Origin: a virus
IMG/VR virus record: IMGVR_UViG_3300031951_001445
Location: 1-20,961 of that record
Direction: 5' to 3' (one strand)
Length of the DNA: 20,961 nt
Numbering within the stretch: position 1 is the stretch's first letter; every line of letters begins with the position of its first letter. Below, piece by piece: positions 4,425 through 12,630 of the stretch. The translations under genes and the position numbers were made by a program. The notes under the pieces are model-generated. The model was given only the letters and a program-made list of their open reading frames with translations. It did not search any database and was not told where the DNA came from.

Positions 4425-4452
4425 TTGACAAAAAGTGTACTTTAACTATAAT
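4425..4452 (+). promoter_or_regulatory. Consensus sigma70 promoter for the + strand gene block
   Basis: TTGACA (4425-4430), 16-bp spacer, TATAAT (4447-4452). It lies between the divergent DNA-binding gene and the first + strand gene, which starts 35 bp downstream. Confidence 0.88.
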
Positions 4453-4486
4453 ATATTAGATCAAACTTCATCAAAGGCAAGAAAAA

Positions 4487-4672
4487 ATGACTAATGAACC
4501 TATAATTCCTTCTGTTTTAACAGTCAAATCTATTGGAGTAGATGTTTCAAATGATCTTAAAATTGATCAAACCAAAAGTATTGCACAATGCTTATATGAC
4601 CAAAATAATACAACAAAGATAATATCTAGTGAAAAAAAACAACAAGAAGAAAATAATAAAGAAGAAGAATAA
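4487..4672 (+). CDS. Hypothetical 61-aa protein overlapping the sigma-like gene
   Basis: The N-terminal part (MTNEPIIPSVLTVKSIGVDV) is weakly hydrophobic and unremarkable. The C-terminal 14 residues are only Lys, Gln, Glu and Asn, encoded by the A-rich stretch 4631-4672. No family is recognised. It is the first gene after the promoter at 4425-4452, with a weak AAAGGC ribosome site. The sigma-like reading frame begins inside it in the +1 frame, across a run of eight A (4632-4639). It may be a separate leader protein or the true N-terminal part of the sigma-like protein joined by slippage. Confidence 0.6.
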   Translation: MTNEPIIPSVLTVKSIGVDVSNDLKIDQTKSIAQCLYDQNNTTKIISSEKKQQEENNKEEE

Positions 4673-5291
4673 AGATAACTTATATGGTGTTAATGAACAA
4701 GACTTTTTAAATGTTATAGATATAATAACAAAAAAATTGGCCTATAAATTTAAATTTGGATATCATGATATTGATGATATGCGCCAACAAATAACCATAT
4801 TTGCTATTGAAGGATTAAAAAATTACGATCATAATAGGCCCCTAGAAAATTTTCTATGGACCCACGTTCGTAACAGATTATTTAATTACAAAAGAGACAA
4901 CTATCAACGACCCAACAAACCCTGCTTAACTTGTCCTTTTTATGATCAGTATTTAAAAAATAGTAATAGTAATTGTTCAAAATATAAAAATAAAAATGAT
5001 TGTGATCTATTCTATAAATGGTTAAATCGTAATACTAATAAAAAAAATCTTATGCATCTAACAACAATAGATGATATTAAAGATTATGGTAACGTATTTG
5101 AAACCCCCACCGACTCTGCTCAAGATGTTGCAGTTAAAGAGATTCTAGAAAAGATAGAAGATAAACTTAATGGAGAATTAAGAGAAATTTATCTTAAACT
5201 TAAAAATGGAGTAAGAGTTAATAAAGCTGATTCTGACAAATTATTTAATCATATTAAAAACGACATATTAGATAGTAATAACGATGAGTAA
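4629..5291 (+). CDS. Sigma-70 region-2-like protein with a Cys cluster (phage sigma factor candidate)
   Basis: Residues about 43-92 read like sigma region 2: FGYHDIDDMRQQITIFAIEG, then a KNYDHNR stretch, then ENFLWTHVRNRLFNYKRDN. The spacing of the DD-MRQQ, YD and WTHVRNRL blocks is that of region 2.1-2.2. A cluster of four Cys (C99, C102, C116, C125; CLTCPFYD and later NC, DC) could bind zinc. Region 4 is not evident, as in short phage late sigma factors of the T4 gp55 type. The 220 aa begin at a GTG with no good ribosome site inside the preceding gene, and the Lys-rich start is probably not conserved. The gene overlaps the next by 8 bp. The sigma assignment is homology-like pattern recognition. 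A late-transcription role is inferred. Confidence 0.68.
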   Translation: MKKNNKKKIIKKKNKDNLYGVNEQDFLNVIDIITKKLAYKFKFGYHDIDDMRQQITIFAIEGLKNYDHNRPLENFLWTHVRNRLFNYKRDNYQRPNKPCLTCPFYDQYLKNSNSNCSKYKNKNDCDLFYKWLNRNTNKKNLMHLTTIDDIKDYGNVFETPTDSAQDVAVKEILEKIEDKLNGELREIYLKLKNGVRVNKADSDKLFNHIKNDILDSNNDE

Positions 5292-6111
5292 AAAACGCGG
5301 ACAACTAAGTTTAGAAGAAGAAAAATTTATCAAAGATAATATTGATTCTTTAACTATAGAACAGATGGCCACCCACTTAAATCGTAACGAAAGTCCCGTT
5401 AAACGTTACATAATTGAAAATCAACTTTATATTAATGATGATACTAAAAACGAATATAATACACTGAAACAAAAGCTTCATAGTAAAACATTCTGGAAAG
5501 AAATTTCTCGTCAATTTGATAGTGAGAGTGGGGAATTAGAATATTTTGAAGAAATATGGATAAATTTAATCAAACAATTTCGAGAAGATGTTTTGCCCGC
5601 CGAAGAACTTCAGATTAAACAATTTATCACCATAGATATTCTTATTAACCGAAGCATGAAAGAAAGAAAACGTCATATTAGTGAAACTGAAAAATTACAA
5701 AAGCTTGTTGATAAAGAATATGAAAAACCTGAAGATCAAAGAGATATTAATAGATTAACCAATTTAGAAAATCAGCTTAGTTTCGCACGAAATAGTGTGG
5801 CAAGCTATACAAATGAATATACTAAATTATTATCCGAGTATCAAAAAATTAGTAAAGATCTTAAGGCCACCCGTGAACAACGAATCAAAAGAATAGAAGA
5901 CGGAAAAAGTAGCTGGGTAGGTTTGATACGAATGCTAGAAGAAGAAGATGTTAGGGAGAAAGAAGGAAGGGAAATGGCCATTTTAAGCATGGCAACAGAC
6001 AAGGCTCGCTCTCAATTATATAATTATCATGAATATCAAGATAATAAAGTAGATATTCCAATATTAAATGATGAAAGTATAACATCAAGAGATGACCATG
6101 AGAAACTATAA
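5284..6111 (+). CDS. HTH plus coiled-coil protein, candidate small terminase subunit
   Basis: The 275-aa protein opens with a basic helix-turn-helix-like part: LSLEEEKFIKDNIDSLTIEQ, then MATHLNRNESPVKRYI (about 8-45). This resembles the small DNA-binding protein encoded at 4184-4411. Residues about 120-205 are strongly helical and charged and should form a coiled coil (KERKRHISETEKLQKLVDKE, ending in LSEYQKISKDLKATREQRIK). The C-terminus is acidic. A DNA-binding N-terminus, a coiled-coil middle and a position upstream of terL all suit a small terminase subunit. However, two nuclease genes intervene and no family is directly recognised. It overlaps the sigma-like gene by 8 bp and the HNH gene by 20 bp. 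Confidence 0.6.
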   Translation: MSKKRGQLSLEEEKFIKDNIDSLTIEQMATHLNRNESPVKRYIIENQLYINDDTKNEYNTLKQKLHSKTFWKEISRQFDSESGELEYFEEIWINLIKQFREDVLPAEELQIKQFITIDILINRSMKERKRHISETEKLQKLVDKEYEKPEDQRDINRLTNLENQLSFARNSVASYTNEYTKLLSEYQKISKDLKATREQRIKRIEDGKSSWVGLIRMLEEEDVREKEGREMAILSMATDKARSQLYNYHEYQDNKVDIPILNDESITSRDDHEKL

Positions 6112-6373
6112 TGATCCACAATATAAACAATGGAGAAAATTAATCAAAACACGAGACCACAATACTTGTCAGTGGCCCAATTGTAATAGTCGTAAAAAAA
6201 TTCACGCCCATCATATTAATAAGTGGGCCGATTTTCCCGGCTTAAGATATCATCCTCTTAATGGTATTTGTCTCTGCAAAATTCATCATGATTATATTAA
6301 AAATAACGAAGAATCATACGTTGGTTTTTTTCAACAACTATTAATGAATAAACAAAATCAATTTAAAAAATAA
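6092..6373 (+). CDS. HNH endonuclease
   Basis: The 93-aa protein has a compact HNH module. A zinc pair C26/C31 is followed by HAHHINKW (38-45), with the catalytic His pair at 40-41. N57 in HPLNGIC and the second zinc/metal set C60, C62, H65, H66 in CLCKIHHDY follow. HNH enzymes make metal-dependent cuts in DNA. In phages a short stand-alone HNH protein next to terL often assists packaging (as in HK97 gp74-type systems), and others are homing endonucleases. The position before ERCC4 and TerL favours the packaging role. It overlaps the upstream gene, and an in-frame ATG at 6098 is an alternative start. Confidence 0.88.
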   Translation: MTMRNYNDPQYKQWRKLIKTRDHNTCQWPNCNSRKKIHAHHINKWADFPGLRYHPLNGICLCKIHHDYIKNNEESYVGFFQQLLMNKQNQFKK

Positions 6374-6374
6374 T

Positions 6375-6839
6375 ATGGCTACTAATCCATTTACTATTAT
6401 TATCGATACTAGAGAACAACATCCCTGGGAGTTCCCAGAATTTGCTGTTGCTAATAAAAAGTTAGATACTGGGGACTATAGTATAGAAGGATTAGAAAAT
6501 ATTTTCACCATAGAAAGAAAAAGAAGCGTTAGTGAAATTGCTGGAAATATAACTGAAAAAAGATTCATAAATGAGATGGAACGAATGGTGGAATATAGGC
6601 ATAAATTTATCCTTATGGAATTTACATTAAACAGTCTATTAGACTATCCGGTGGGATCAACAGTGCCAAGAAGACTATGGAATAATTTAAAAATTACTGG
6701 TAAATATATTTTAAAATCTTTAACAGAGATTAGTATTAAATATAATGTTCATATTATTTATTGTGGAAGTACAGATAATGCAGAAGAAGTGGCCTTATGT
6801 ATAATGAAAAGAATGGCGGAAACATATGGCAAACAATAA
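6375..6839 (+). CDS. ERCC4-type (XPF-like) nuclease
   Basis: The 154-aa product carries the ERCC4 nuclease core. DTREQHPWEF (11-20) is followed by LDTGDYSIEG (30-39) and IERKRSVSEI (46-55), which contains the ERK signature (47-49). Acidic residues D11, E14, D34 and E47 are the expected metal ligands. RFINEMERM (63-71) matches the helix that follows in family members. XPF-family nucleases cut branched or flap DNA. A stand-alone phage copy could resolve recombination or replication intermediates before packaging. It starts 2 bp after the HNH stop and overlaps terL by 14 bp, so these three are expressed together. Confidence 0.9.
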   Translation: MATNPFTIIIDTREQHPWEFPEFAVANKKLDTGDYSIEGLENIFTIERKRSVSEIAGNITEKRFINEMERMVEYRHKFILMEFTLNSLLDYPVGSTVPRRLWNNLKITGKYILKSLTEISIKYNVHIIYCGSTDNAEEVALCIMKRMAETYGKQ

Positions 6840-8853
6840 TGTAAAGCTTTATCAAGATGCATGGTTAGGTCTTGGTGATCTTGATAGTCTCGTTATACCA
6901 AATAATCCTATGATTGGTCGCTCAAAGATCGATATAGAAAGACCAGATCTGCATCTTTTAAGACTATTAAGAGATCCTAAATATATGGGAACAACAGTTA
7001 AACTCTTATTTAATATAGAACTACATCCTATACAAGTTGTTCTTCTTCAGGAATTTTGGGACCGTCCATTTCCTATGTTCGTTGCAACCCGTGGTTTTGG
7101 TAAAAGCTTTATCTTAGCGCTATATTCTTTATTAAAATGTATTTTTGTTCCTGGTACAAAGATAGTAATAGTAGGTTCCGCTTTTAGGCAGAGTAAAATT
7201 ATTTTTGAATATATGGAAAATATTTGGAATAATAGCCCAGTTTTAAGAAGTATCTTTAGTGGTAATAATGATGGTCCAAGAAGAGATGTTGACCGATGCA
7301 CTATAAGATTAGGAGATAGTTGGACGATTGCTGTACCACTAGGAACAGGAGAAAAAATCAGAGGTTTACGTGCTCATATTATTATTGCTGACGAATTTGC
7401 TTCAATATCTCCAGAAATTTATGAAACAGTAGTTTCTGGTTTCGCTGCTGTAAGCGCCAGTCCTATTCAGAATGTTAAAGAAGAAGCTCGTAAACAAGCT
7501 ATGAAAGATAGTGGATTATGGAGTGAAGAATTAGAAGTTTTACAAACTAAAAAAAATAATCAAGCAATAATTGCTGGAACAGCAGACTATAGTTTTAAAC
7601 ATTTTGCTAGTTATTGGAAAAGATATAAAAGCATAATAGAAAGTAAAGGAGATAAGCATAAACTAGAGGAATTATTTAAGGGTGAGGTTCCAGATAGCTT
7701 TAACTGGAAAGACTATAGCATTATTCGTATTCCTTATGAATTAGTTCCAAAAGGATTTATGGATGATAAACAAGTATCTCGTTCTAAAGCTACAATACAT
7801 ACTGGCATATATAATATGGAATATGCTGCGTGTTTCACAGAAGATAGTGATGGATTTTTTAAACGTAGTTTAATTGAAAGTTGTGTCTGTAGCGAAAGTA
7901 AACCAGTTATTATTAATGACAAACCAATATTTTTTGATGTTTCAACATCAGGTAAACCAGATTTACAATATGTATATGGTGTGGATCCAGCATCGGAAAA
8001 AGATAATTTTAGTATAGTTATACTAGAATTACATCCGGATCATAATCGAGTAGTTTACTGTTGGACCACTAATCGTAATAATTTCAAAGAACGTCAAAAA
8101 ACTGGATTAGTATTAGAGCATGATTTTTATGGATTCTGTGCTAGAAAAATAAGAAATTTAATGAAAACATTTCCTTGTGCTAAATTAGGCATGGATGCTC
8201 AAGGAGGCGGAGTAGCAATCGAAGAAGTGTTACATGATCCATCAAAACTAGATGTTGGTGAAAATCTAATATGGCCAATTATCGAAAATAAAGAAAAAGA
8301 TACTGATCATGAATCAGGATTACATATACTTGAATTAGTTCAATTCGCCAGAGCAGATTGGACAGCTCAGGCTAATCATGGTTTAAGAAAAGACTTAGAA
8401 GATAAACTACTTATTTTTCCCAGATTCGATCAATTGAGTTTAGCTTTAGCTTTAGATAAAGAAAATAAAGACATAATGGAAACATCTTTTGATAATCTAT
8501 ATGATAGTGAGAGTGAACTTATTCTAGAAATCGAAGAACTAAAAAATGAATTGACAACTATAGTAATGACACAAACTAGCTCCGCCGGAGGAGCCAGAGA
8601 TCGCTGGGATACTCCTGAAGTTAAATTACCAAATGGTAAGAAGGGTAAATTAAGAAAAGACCGATATAGTGCTTTAGTAATAGCAAATATGTTAGCGAGA
8701 CAAATAAATAGAGCATCAGAACCATTAAATTATGACGTCATAGGTTCTAATCTAAGAGATAAAGGAATGAAACAGTCAGGAAATATGTATAAAGGACCAA
8801 ATTGGTTTACCGAAGGAGCAAACGATAATATATATAAAGGAGTTTACAGATAG
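6826..8853 (+). CDS. terL: Terminase large subunit (packaging ATPase and nuclease)
   Basis: The 675-aa protein has both domains of TerL. In the ATPase part, Walker A is TRGFGKS (88-94), Walker B is IIIADE (185-190), and the coupling motif is GTA (251-253). The RNase H-like nuclease part has the three expected Asp: D387 in YGVDPAS, D457 in LGMDAQGGG, and D612 in KDRYSALVIAN. It pumps DNA into the prohead through the portal and cuts the concatemer. The region between D457 and D612 is long and includes a charged, probably coiled segment (about 560-580), which makes the protein larger than the usual 450-600 aa. It is coupled to the ERCC4 gene by a 14-bp overlap. Confidence 0.97.
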   Translation: MANNNVKLYQDAWLGLGDLDSLVIPNNPMIGRSKIDIERPDLHLLRLLRDPKYMGTTVKLLFNIELHPIQVVLLQEFWDRPFPMFVATRGFGKSFILALYSLLKCIFVPGTKIVIVGSAFRQSKIIFEYMENIWNNSPVLRSIFSGNNDGPRRDVDRCTIRLGDSWTIAVPLGTGEKIRGLRAHIIIADEFASISPEIYETVVSGFAAVSASPIQNVKEEARKQAMKDSGLWSEELEVLQTKKNNQAIIAGTADYSFKHFASYWKRYKSIIESKGDKHKLEELFKGEVPDSFNWKDYSIIRIPYELVPKGFMDDKQVSRSKATIHTGIYNMEYAACFTEDSDGFFKRSLIESCVCSESKPVIINDKPIFFDVSTSGKPDLQYVYGVDPASEKDNFSIVILELHPDHNRVVYCWTTNRNNFKERQKTGLVLEHDFYGFCARKIRNLMKTFPCAKLGMDAQGGGVAIEEVLHDPSKLDVGENLIWPIIENKEKDTDHESGLHILELVQFARADWTAQANHGLRKDLEDKLLIFPRFDQLSLALALDKENKDIMETSFDNLYDSESELILEIEELKNELTTIVMTQTSSAGGARDRWDTPEVKLPNGKKGKLRKDRYSALVIANMLARQINRASEPLNYDVIGSNLRDKGMKQSGNMYKGPNWFTEGANDNIYKGVYR

Positions 8854-8902
8854 CTTGGTGTAATTTACTATAAATCTATCACAATACTAATACAATACTA
8901 TT
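8850..8902 (+). promoter_or_regulatory. Candidate late-type promoter region before the portal gene
   Basis: The 49-bp gap after terL holds ACTATAAATCTATC (8868-8881), similar to the TATAAATA of T4-type late promoters. It also holds ATAGCTTGGTGTA (8850-8862), a 13-mer repeated at 11061-11073 near the end of the portal gene. No sigma70 -35 is seen. Confidence 0.3.
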
Positions 8903-11092
8903 ATGCCAAGAAAAAAGACCAAAAACGAAGTTATACAAGACGCTAGTCCACTAAAACCTGAAGAAGCTTACATAACATGGTCAGATGATTTGACCGATAA
9001 AAGAGAAGCTTTTAAAGAAATTGGCAAAAGCTTAGATGAATATGGATTAATAGATAAAGCCGTAGCTAATCAAAGTCGATATAGACTAGATTTTTCTAAT
9101 TTAACAGGAGATACTAGCAGTCGCCCAGGATTAACTCGTAGCGATTATGATTACTTTCGACCAGAAGAAAGCATACCAACTCAACTTAAGTTAATTTTTA
9201 GAAAAGCATCTGTTATCTATGACAGAGTAGGATTAGTTAAAAATGTTATAGATCTTATGTCTGATTTTGCCAGTCAAGGAATAAGACCGGTTCATCCTAA
9301 TAAAAGAATAGAAAGATTCTATCGTAATTGGTTTGATAAGGTTAATGGAGAAGATCGTAGTGAAAGATTTCTTAATAATTTATATAAAGTTGGAAATGTT
9401 GTTATAAATAAACAGACAGCTAAAATTAGTCTTAAGGTTGCAGATAGTTTATATAAAGCAGTTGCCGAAGCTGATTTTTCTATAGATAGTGAAGGATCAA
9501 AAATAGAAAAAAGAGAAATACCATGGAAATATACTTTTATAGATCCAGTATATGTTGATGTTATTGGTGGCTCATTATCTTCTTTTGTTGGAAATAAAAC
9601 ATATGCTATATCTTTACCAGCAGCTTTAAGAAAAGTTATTAATAATCCCAAGAATGAATCAGAACAAGCAATTATAAATCAATTACCATCTCAAGTAATT
9701 GAAGCAGCTAAAAGTAAAAAACAATATCCTCTAGATCCTAATAAAACATTAGTATTTCATTATAAAAAAGATGATTGGCAAACTTGGGCATATCCTATGA
9801 TATATGCTATTATGGATGATATTAATATTATTGAAAAATTAAAATTAGCAGATTTAGCCGCTCTTGATGGAGCCATAAGTAATATTCGTATTTTTAAACT
9901 AGGTAGTTTAGAACATAAAATTGCACCAACAGCAGCCGCTGCTAGTAAACTAAGTGCGATACTAGAAAATAATGTTGGTGGTGGAACAATGGATCTTGTA
10001 TGGGGTCCAGATATTGAATTAATAGAAAGTAAAACTACAGTACATCAGTTCCTAGGAGAAGCAAAATATACTCCGCATCTTAATAGTATTTATGCTGGTT
10101 TAGGAATTCCTCCGACACTAACAGGCACATATGGCGCTTCTGGTACAACTAATAATTTCATTTCATTAAAAACTTTGACACAAAGACTTCAATACGGAAG
10201 AAGAAAACTAATAGCGTTTTGGAAGCAAGAAATGATAGAGGTACAAAAAGCGATGGGCTTTAGATATCCAGCTAAAATAGAATTTGATAGAATGGATCTT
10301 AGTAATGAGGATGCAGAGAAAGCTCTATTAGTACAACTAGCTGATAGAAATCTTGTCTCCGATGAGATGCTACAAAGAATATTTGGATTTGATCCCGATC
10401 TTGAAAGAACACGTCTTAATAGAGAGTCAAGAGATAGAGATAGTGGTCGTATGGTTAATAAGTCTGGACCTTGGTATGATCCACAAGTTGAAGAATCTCT
10501 AAAAAAGATAGCTTTACAAAATGGTTTAGCAGCCCCAAGTCAAGTAGGACTAGAACTAGAAAAGAAAAAAAATGGAGAAAAAACTGGTCTAGAAATGAAA
10601 GCCCCACCAACTACAAACACTTCTGCACCATTGCCTGATATTCAAAAAGGTCAACCCCAACAAGGAAGACCAAAAAATTCTAAAGATAGTGAAAAAAGAA
10701 AGACCAAACAATTTGGACCAAGGACCGGAGCAAATATTCAATTGTGGGCTATAGCTACTCAGGATAAAATATCAGAAATTTTAAATCCAGTACTATTAGA
10801 ATTTTATAGTAAAAAAAATATGAGAAGTTTATCTAGCACAGAATATGATGAAGCAGAAAGTGCTAAAACCAAAGTGTTCCTTTCTCTTGATCCATTAACT
10901 GTTATTAATGATGAAATAATTTTATCTAAATTAAATGATATAAATAATATTAAGATATCTCATATTTATAGCCATTATTTGGATTGGTCTAAAAATATCT
11001 CTATAGATTTAGATAAAGCCTTAACTTCAGAAGAACAAAAATACAATAAAGCCTATTTTTATAGCTTGGTGTATAATTCTGATATTGAATAA
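8903..11092 (+). CDS. Portal protein
   Basis: This 729-aa protein forms the dodecameric ring at the capsid vertex through which DNA passes. The central part is portal-like. The stem/wing region is followed by TPHLNSIYAGLGIPPTLTGT and then SLKTLTQRLQYGRRKLIAFW, a long helix typical of portals. After it comes RMDLSNEDAEKALLVQLADR and a metal/turn-rich FGFDPDLERTRLNRE. The last ~190 residues are unusual for a portal: a Pro/Gln/Lys-rich linker (PPTTNTSAPLPDIQKGQPQQ, about 570-590) and a helical C-terminal domain. The length exceeds the common 450-550 aa. No clear ribosome site precedes the ATG. The assignment rests on these segments and on its position between terL and the prohead protease. Confidence 0.88.
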   Translation: MPRKKTKNEVIQDASPLKPEEAYITWSDDLTDKREAFKEIGKSLDEYGLIDKAVANQSRYRLDFSNLTGDTSSRPGLTRSDYDYFRPEESIPTQLKLIFRKASVIYDRVGLVKNVIDLMSDFASQGIRPVHPNKRIERFYRNWFDKVNGEDRSERFLNNLYKVGNVVINKQTAKISLKVADSLYKAVAEADFSIDSEGSKIEKREIPWKYTFIDPVYVDVIGGSLSSFVGNKTYAISLPAALRKVINNPKNESEQAIINQLPSQVIEAAKSKKQYPLDPNKTLVFHYKKDDWQTWAYPMIYAIMDDINIIEKLKLADLAALDGAISNIRIFKLGSLEHKIAPTAAAASKLSAILENNVGGGTMDLVWGPDIELIESKTTVHQFLGEAKYTPHLNSIYAGLGIPPTLTGTYGASGTTNNFISLKTLTQRLQYGRRKLIAFWKQEMIEVQKAMGFRYPAKIEFDRMDLSNEDAEKALLVQLADRNLVSDEMLQRIFGFDPDLERTRLNRESRDRDSGRMVNKSGPWYDPQVEESLKKIALQNGLAAPSQVGLELEKKKNGEKTGLEMKAPPTTNTSAPLPDIQKGQPQQGRPKNSKDSEKRKTKQFGPRTGANIQLWAIATQDKISEILNPVLLEFYSKKNMRSLSSTEYDEAESAKTKVFLSLDPLTVINDEIILSKLNDINNIKISHIYSHYLDWSKNISIDLDKALTSEEQKYNKAYFYSLVYNSDIE

Positions 11093-11113
11093 TCCACATT
11101 AAGGATCATAATA

Positions 11114-12628
11114 ATGATTGTATATAAATCTGAAGAAAATGATGGTTTATCTGAAGTATTATCAACAAAAGCTTGTGTTACATATGCTACATTAGCAGCT
11201 CCATCAGAGCCATTCAGCACAGAATCTGCTCCAGAACTAAAGGCCATTGCAAGTCTAGAAGATCAAGATCTATATTATGTTCAGTCTATTTTAGTTACTA
11301 GTTCTTGGAATAAAAATGATGATATTTTTGATAAAGTAGAAGTTTGGAATGCTAAAAATACACCAACTCACAAACCAACCAATTTAGAGCATGACGAAAA
11401 TATTATTGTTGGTCATATTACAGCTAATTGGCCAATAACACAAGAAGGCATATTAATTAACGATAATACTTCTATTGATAGTTTACCAAATAAATTTCAT
11501 ATATTAACCGGTTCTGTTATTTATACTGGTTATAGTAATCCAGAACTAAAAAATAGAGCAGAAGAATTAATTAATGAAATTCAAAATGGGGAAAAATATG
11601 TTAGTATGGAGTGCTTTTTTAAGGGTTTTGATTATGGTTTAATAGATAAAAGCACTGGAAAGTATAATATACTACCAAGAAATGAAACAACAGCATATTT
11701 AACCAAACACTTAAGAGCTTATGGTGGACAAGGTGAGCATGAAAACTATAAGATAGGAAGAGTATTAAGAGATATAACATTCTCTGGAAAGGGATTTGTT
11801 AATAAGCCAGCTAATCCAGAAAGTATAATCTTTAATTCAGATAATTTAAAATTTGGTAAGGCTAGTATTAGTAATAGAGAAAAAAACGATAGTTTTAAAA
11901 AAATAGGTGTATCTTCAAATCAAGCAAATACTCAGGAGAATAATATTATGAGTTTAGAAAAACAAGTTGCCGAAATTTTTGAAAAAATTGAAAATATTAG
12001 TACAAATACTAATGCTTTAGTTGAAGCTAATAATACAATAGCCCAACTTAAGAATCAATTAAGCGCAGCTGAAACAGCTGTAGCCGCTAGCGATGAAAAC
12101 ATGCAAAAAATGAAAGCTGAATTTGATTCAGTATTAGCTGCTACAACAGAGACTCAAACAAAAGCAAATGAAGAAATAGCTGCTCAAATTGAAGCACTAA
12201 AAAATGAACTAGTAGCCTCTGAAGAAATCATTGCAGCTTATAAGAATAAAGAAGCTGAAATGATTAAAAAAGAAAAAAATATGAAAAGAATGGCATCTCT
12301 TATCGAGAAAGGTGTTGATTCAGAGTCAGCATCAGCCACTGTTGAAAAATTAGCAGACCTTACTGACGAAGCTTTCGAAGCAGTAACCAGTCTTGTAGCT
12401 CTAGCTGCTAAGCCAGTTAAGCCAGCAGAAAAGATCGAGAAAAAAGAAACCAAAGCAGAAGAACAATCTGATGTTTCAGAAGTTTTAGAAACAGCAGAAG
12501 CAACAGAAAGTATTGATCTTAGTGTTGGTGAGGATAGCGAAGAACCAGCAGTAGAAAATACTAGAGCAGCTTTAGTAGATTTTGTGTATAGTAGATTAGG
12601 CAAAAAATCAACCAATAAGGGAGAGTAA
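11114..12628 (+). CDS. Prohead protease fused to scaffold domain
   Basis: The N-terminal ~245 residues are a prohead (U9/U35-like) serine protease. H93 sits in NLEHDENIIVGHI, Ser164 in KYVSMECFFKGF, and the family-typical ending ITFSGKGFVNKPANPES is at 221-237. From residue 279 the sequence changes to a long coiled coil (SLEKQVAEIFEKIENI onward, to about 400), an acidic Glu/Ala-rich segment, and a C-terminal helix with a basic tail (VDFVYSRLGKKSTNKGE), as in capsid scaffolds. The protease would cleave the scaffold and itself during capsid maturation. An AAGGA ribosome site precedes the ATG. An internal start at 11948 would make the scaffold part alone. Confidence 0.88.
   Translation: MIVYKSEENDGLSEVLSTKACVTYATLAAPSEPFSTESAPELKAIASLEDQDLYYVQSILVTSSWNKNDDIFDKVEVWNAKNTPTHKPTNLEHDENIIVGHITANWPITQEGILINDNTSIDSLPNKFHILTGSVIYTGYSNPELKNRAEELINEIQNGEKYVSMECFFKGFDYGLIDKSTGKYNILPRNETTAYLTKHLRAYGGQGEHENYKIGRVLRDITFSGKGFVNKPANPESIIFNSDNLKFGKASISNREKNDSFKKIGVSSNQANTQENNIMSLEKQVAEIFEKIENISTNTNALVEANNTIAQLKNQLSAAETAVAASDENMQKMKAEFDSVLAATTETQTKANEEIAAQIEALKNELVASEEIIAAYKNKEAEMIKKEKNMKRMASLIEKGVDSESASATVEKLADLTDEAFEAVTSLVALAAKPVKPAEKIEKKETKAEEQSDVSEVLETAEATESIDLSVGEDSEEPAVENTRAALVDFVYSRLGKKSTNKGE
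11948..12628 (+). CDS. Probable nested scaffold protein (internal start)
   Basis: An in-frame ATG at codon 279 of the protease gene is preceded by AGGAG (11934-11938) at 9 bases, better than most ribosome sites in this region. It begins exactly at the domain border, where the protease ends and the coiled-coil part starts, and gives a 226-aa protein. This is the arrangement of lambda C/Nu3, where the scaffold is made in excess from an internal start. The ribosome site and border are seen in the sequence. Expression is inferred. Confidence 0.65.
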   Translation: MSLEKQVAEIFEKIENISTNTNALVEANNTIAQLKNQLSAAETAVAASDENMQKMKAEFDSVLAATTETQTKANEEIAAQIEALKNELVASEEIIAAYKNKEAEMIKKEKNMKRMASLIEKGVDSESASATVEKLADLTDEAFEAVTSLVALAAKPVKPAEKIEKKETKAEEQSDVSEVLETAEATESIDLSVGEDSEEPAVENTRAALVDFVYSRLGKKSTNKGE

Positions 12629-12630
12629 AC

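Noticed and set aside
12238-12615. Minus-strand ORF of 125 codons inside the scaffold region
   Set aside because: Ser/Ala/Leu-rich shadow of the Glu/Ala-rich coiled coil, with no ribosome site or promoter.
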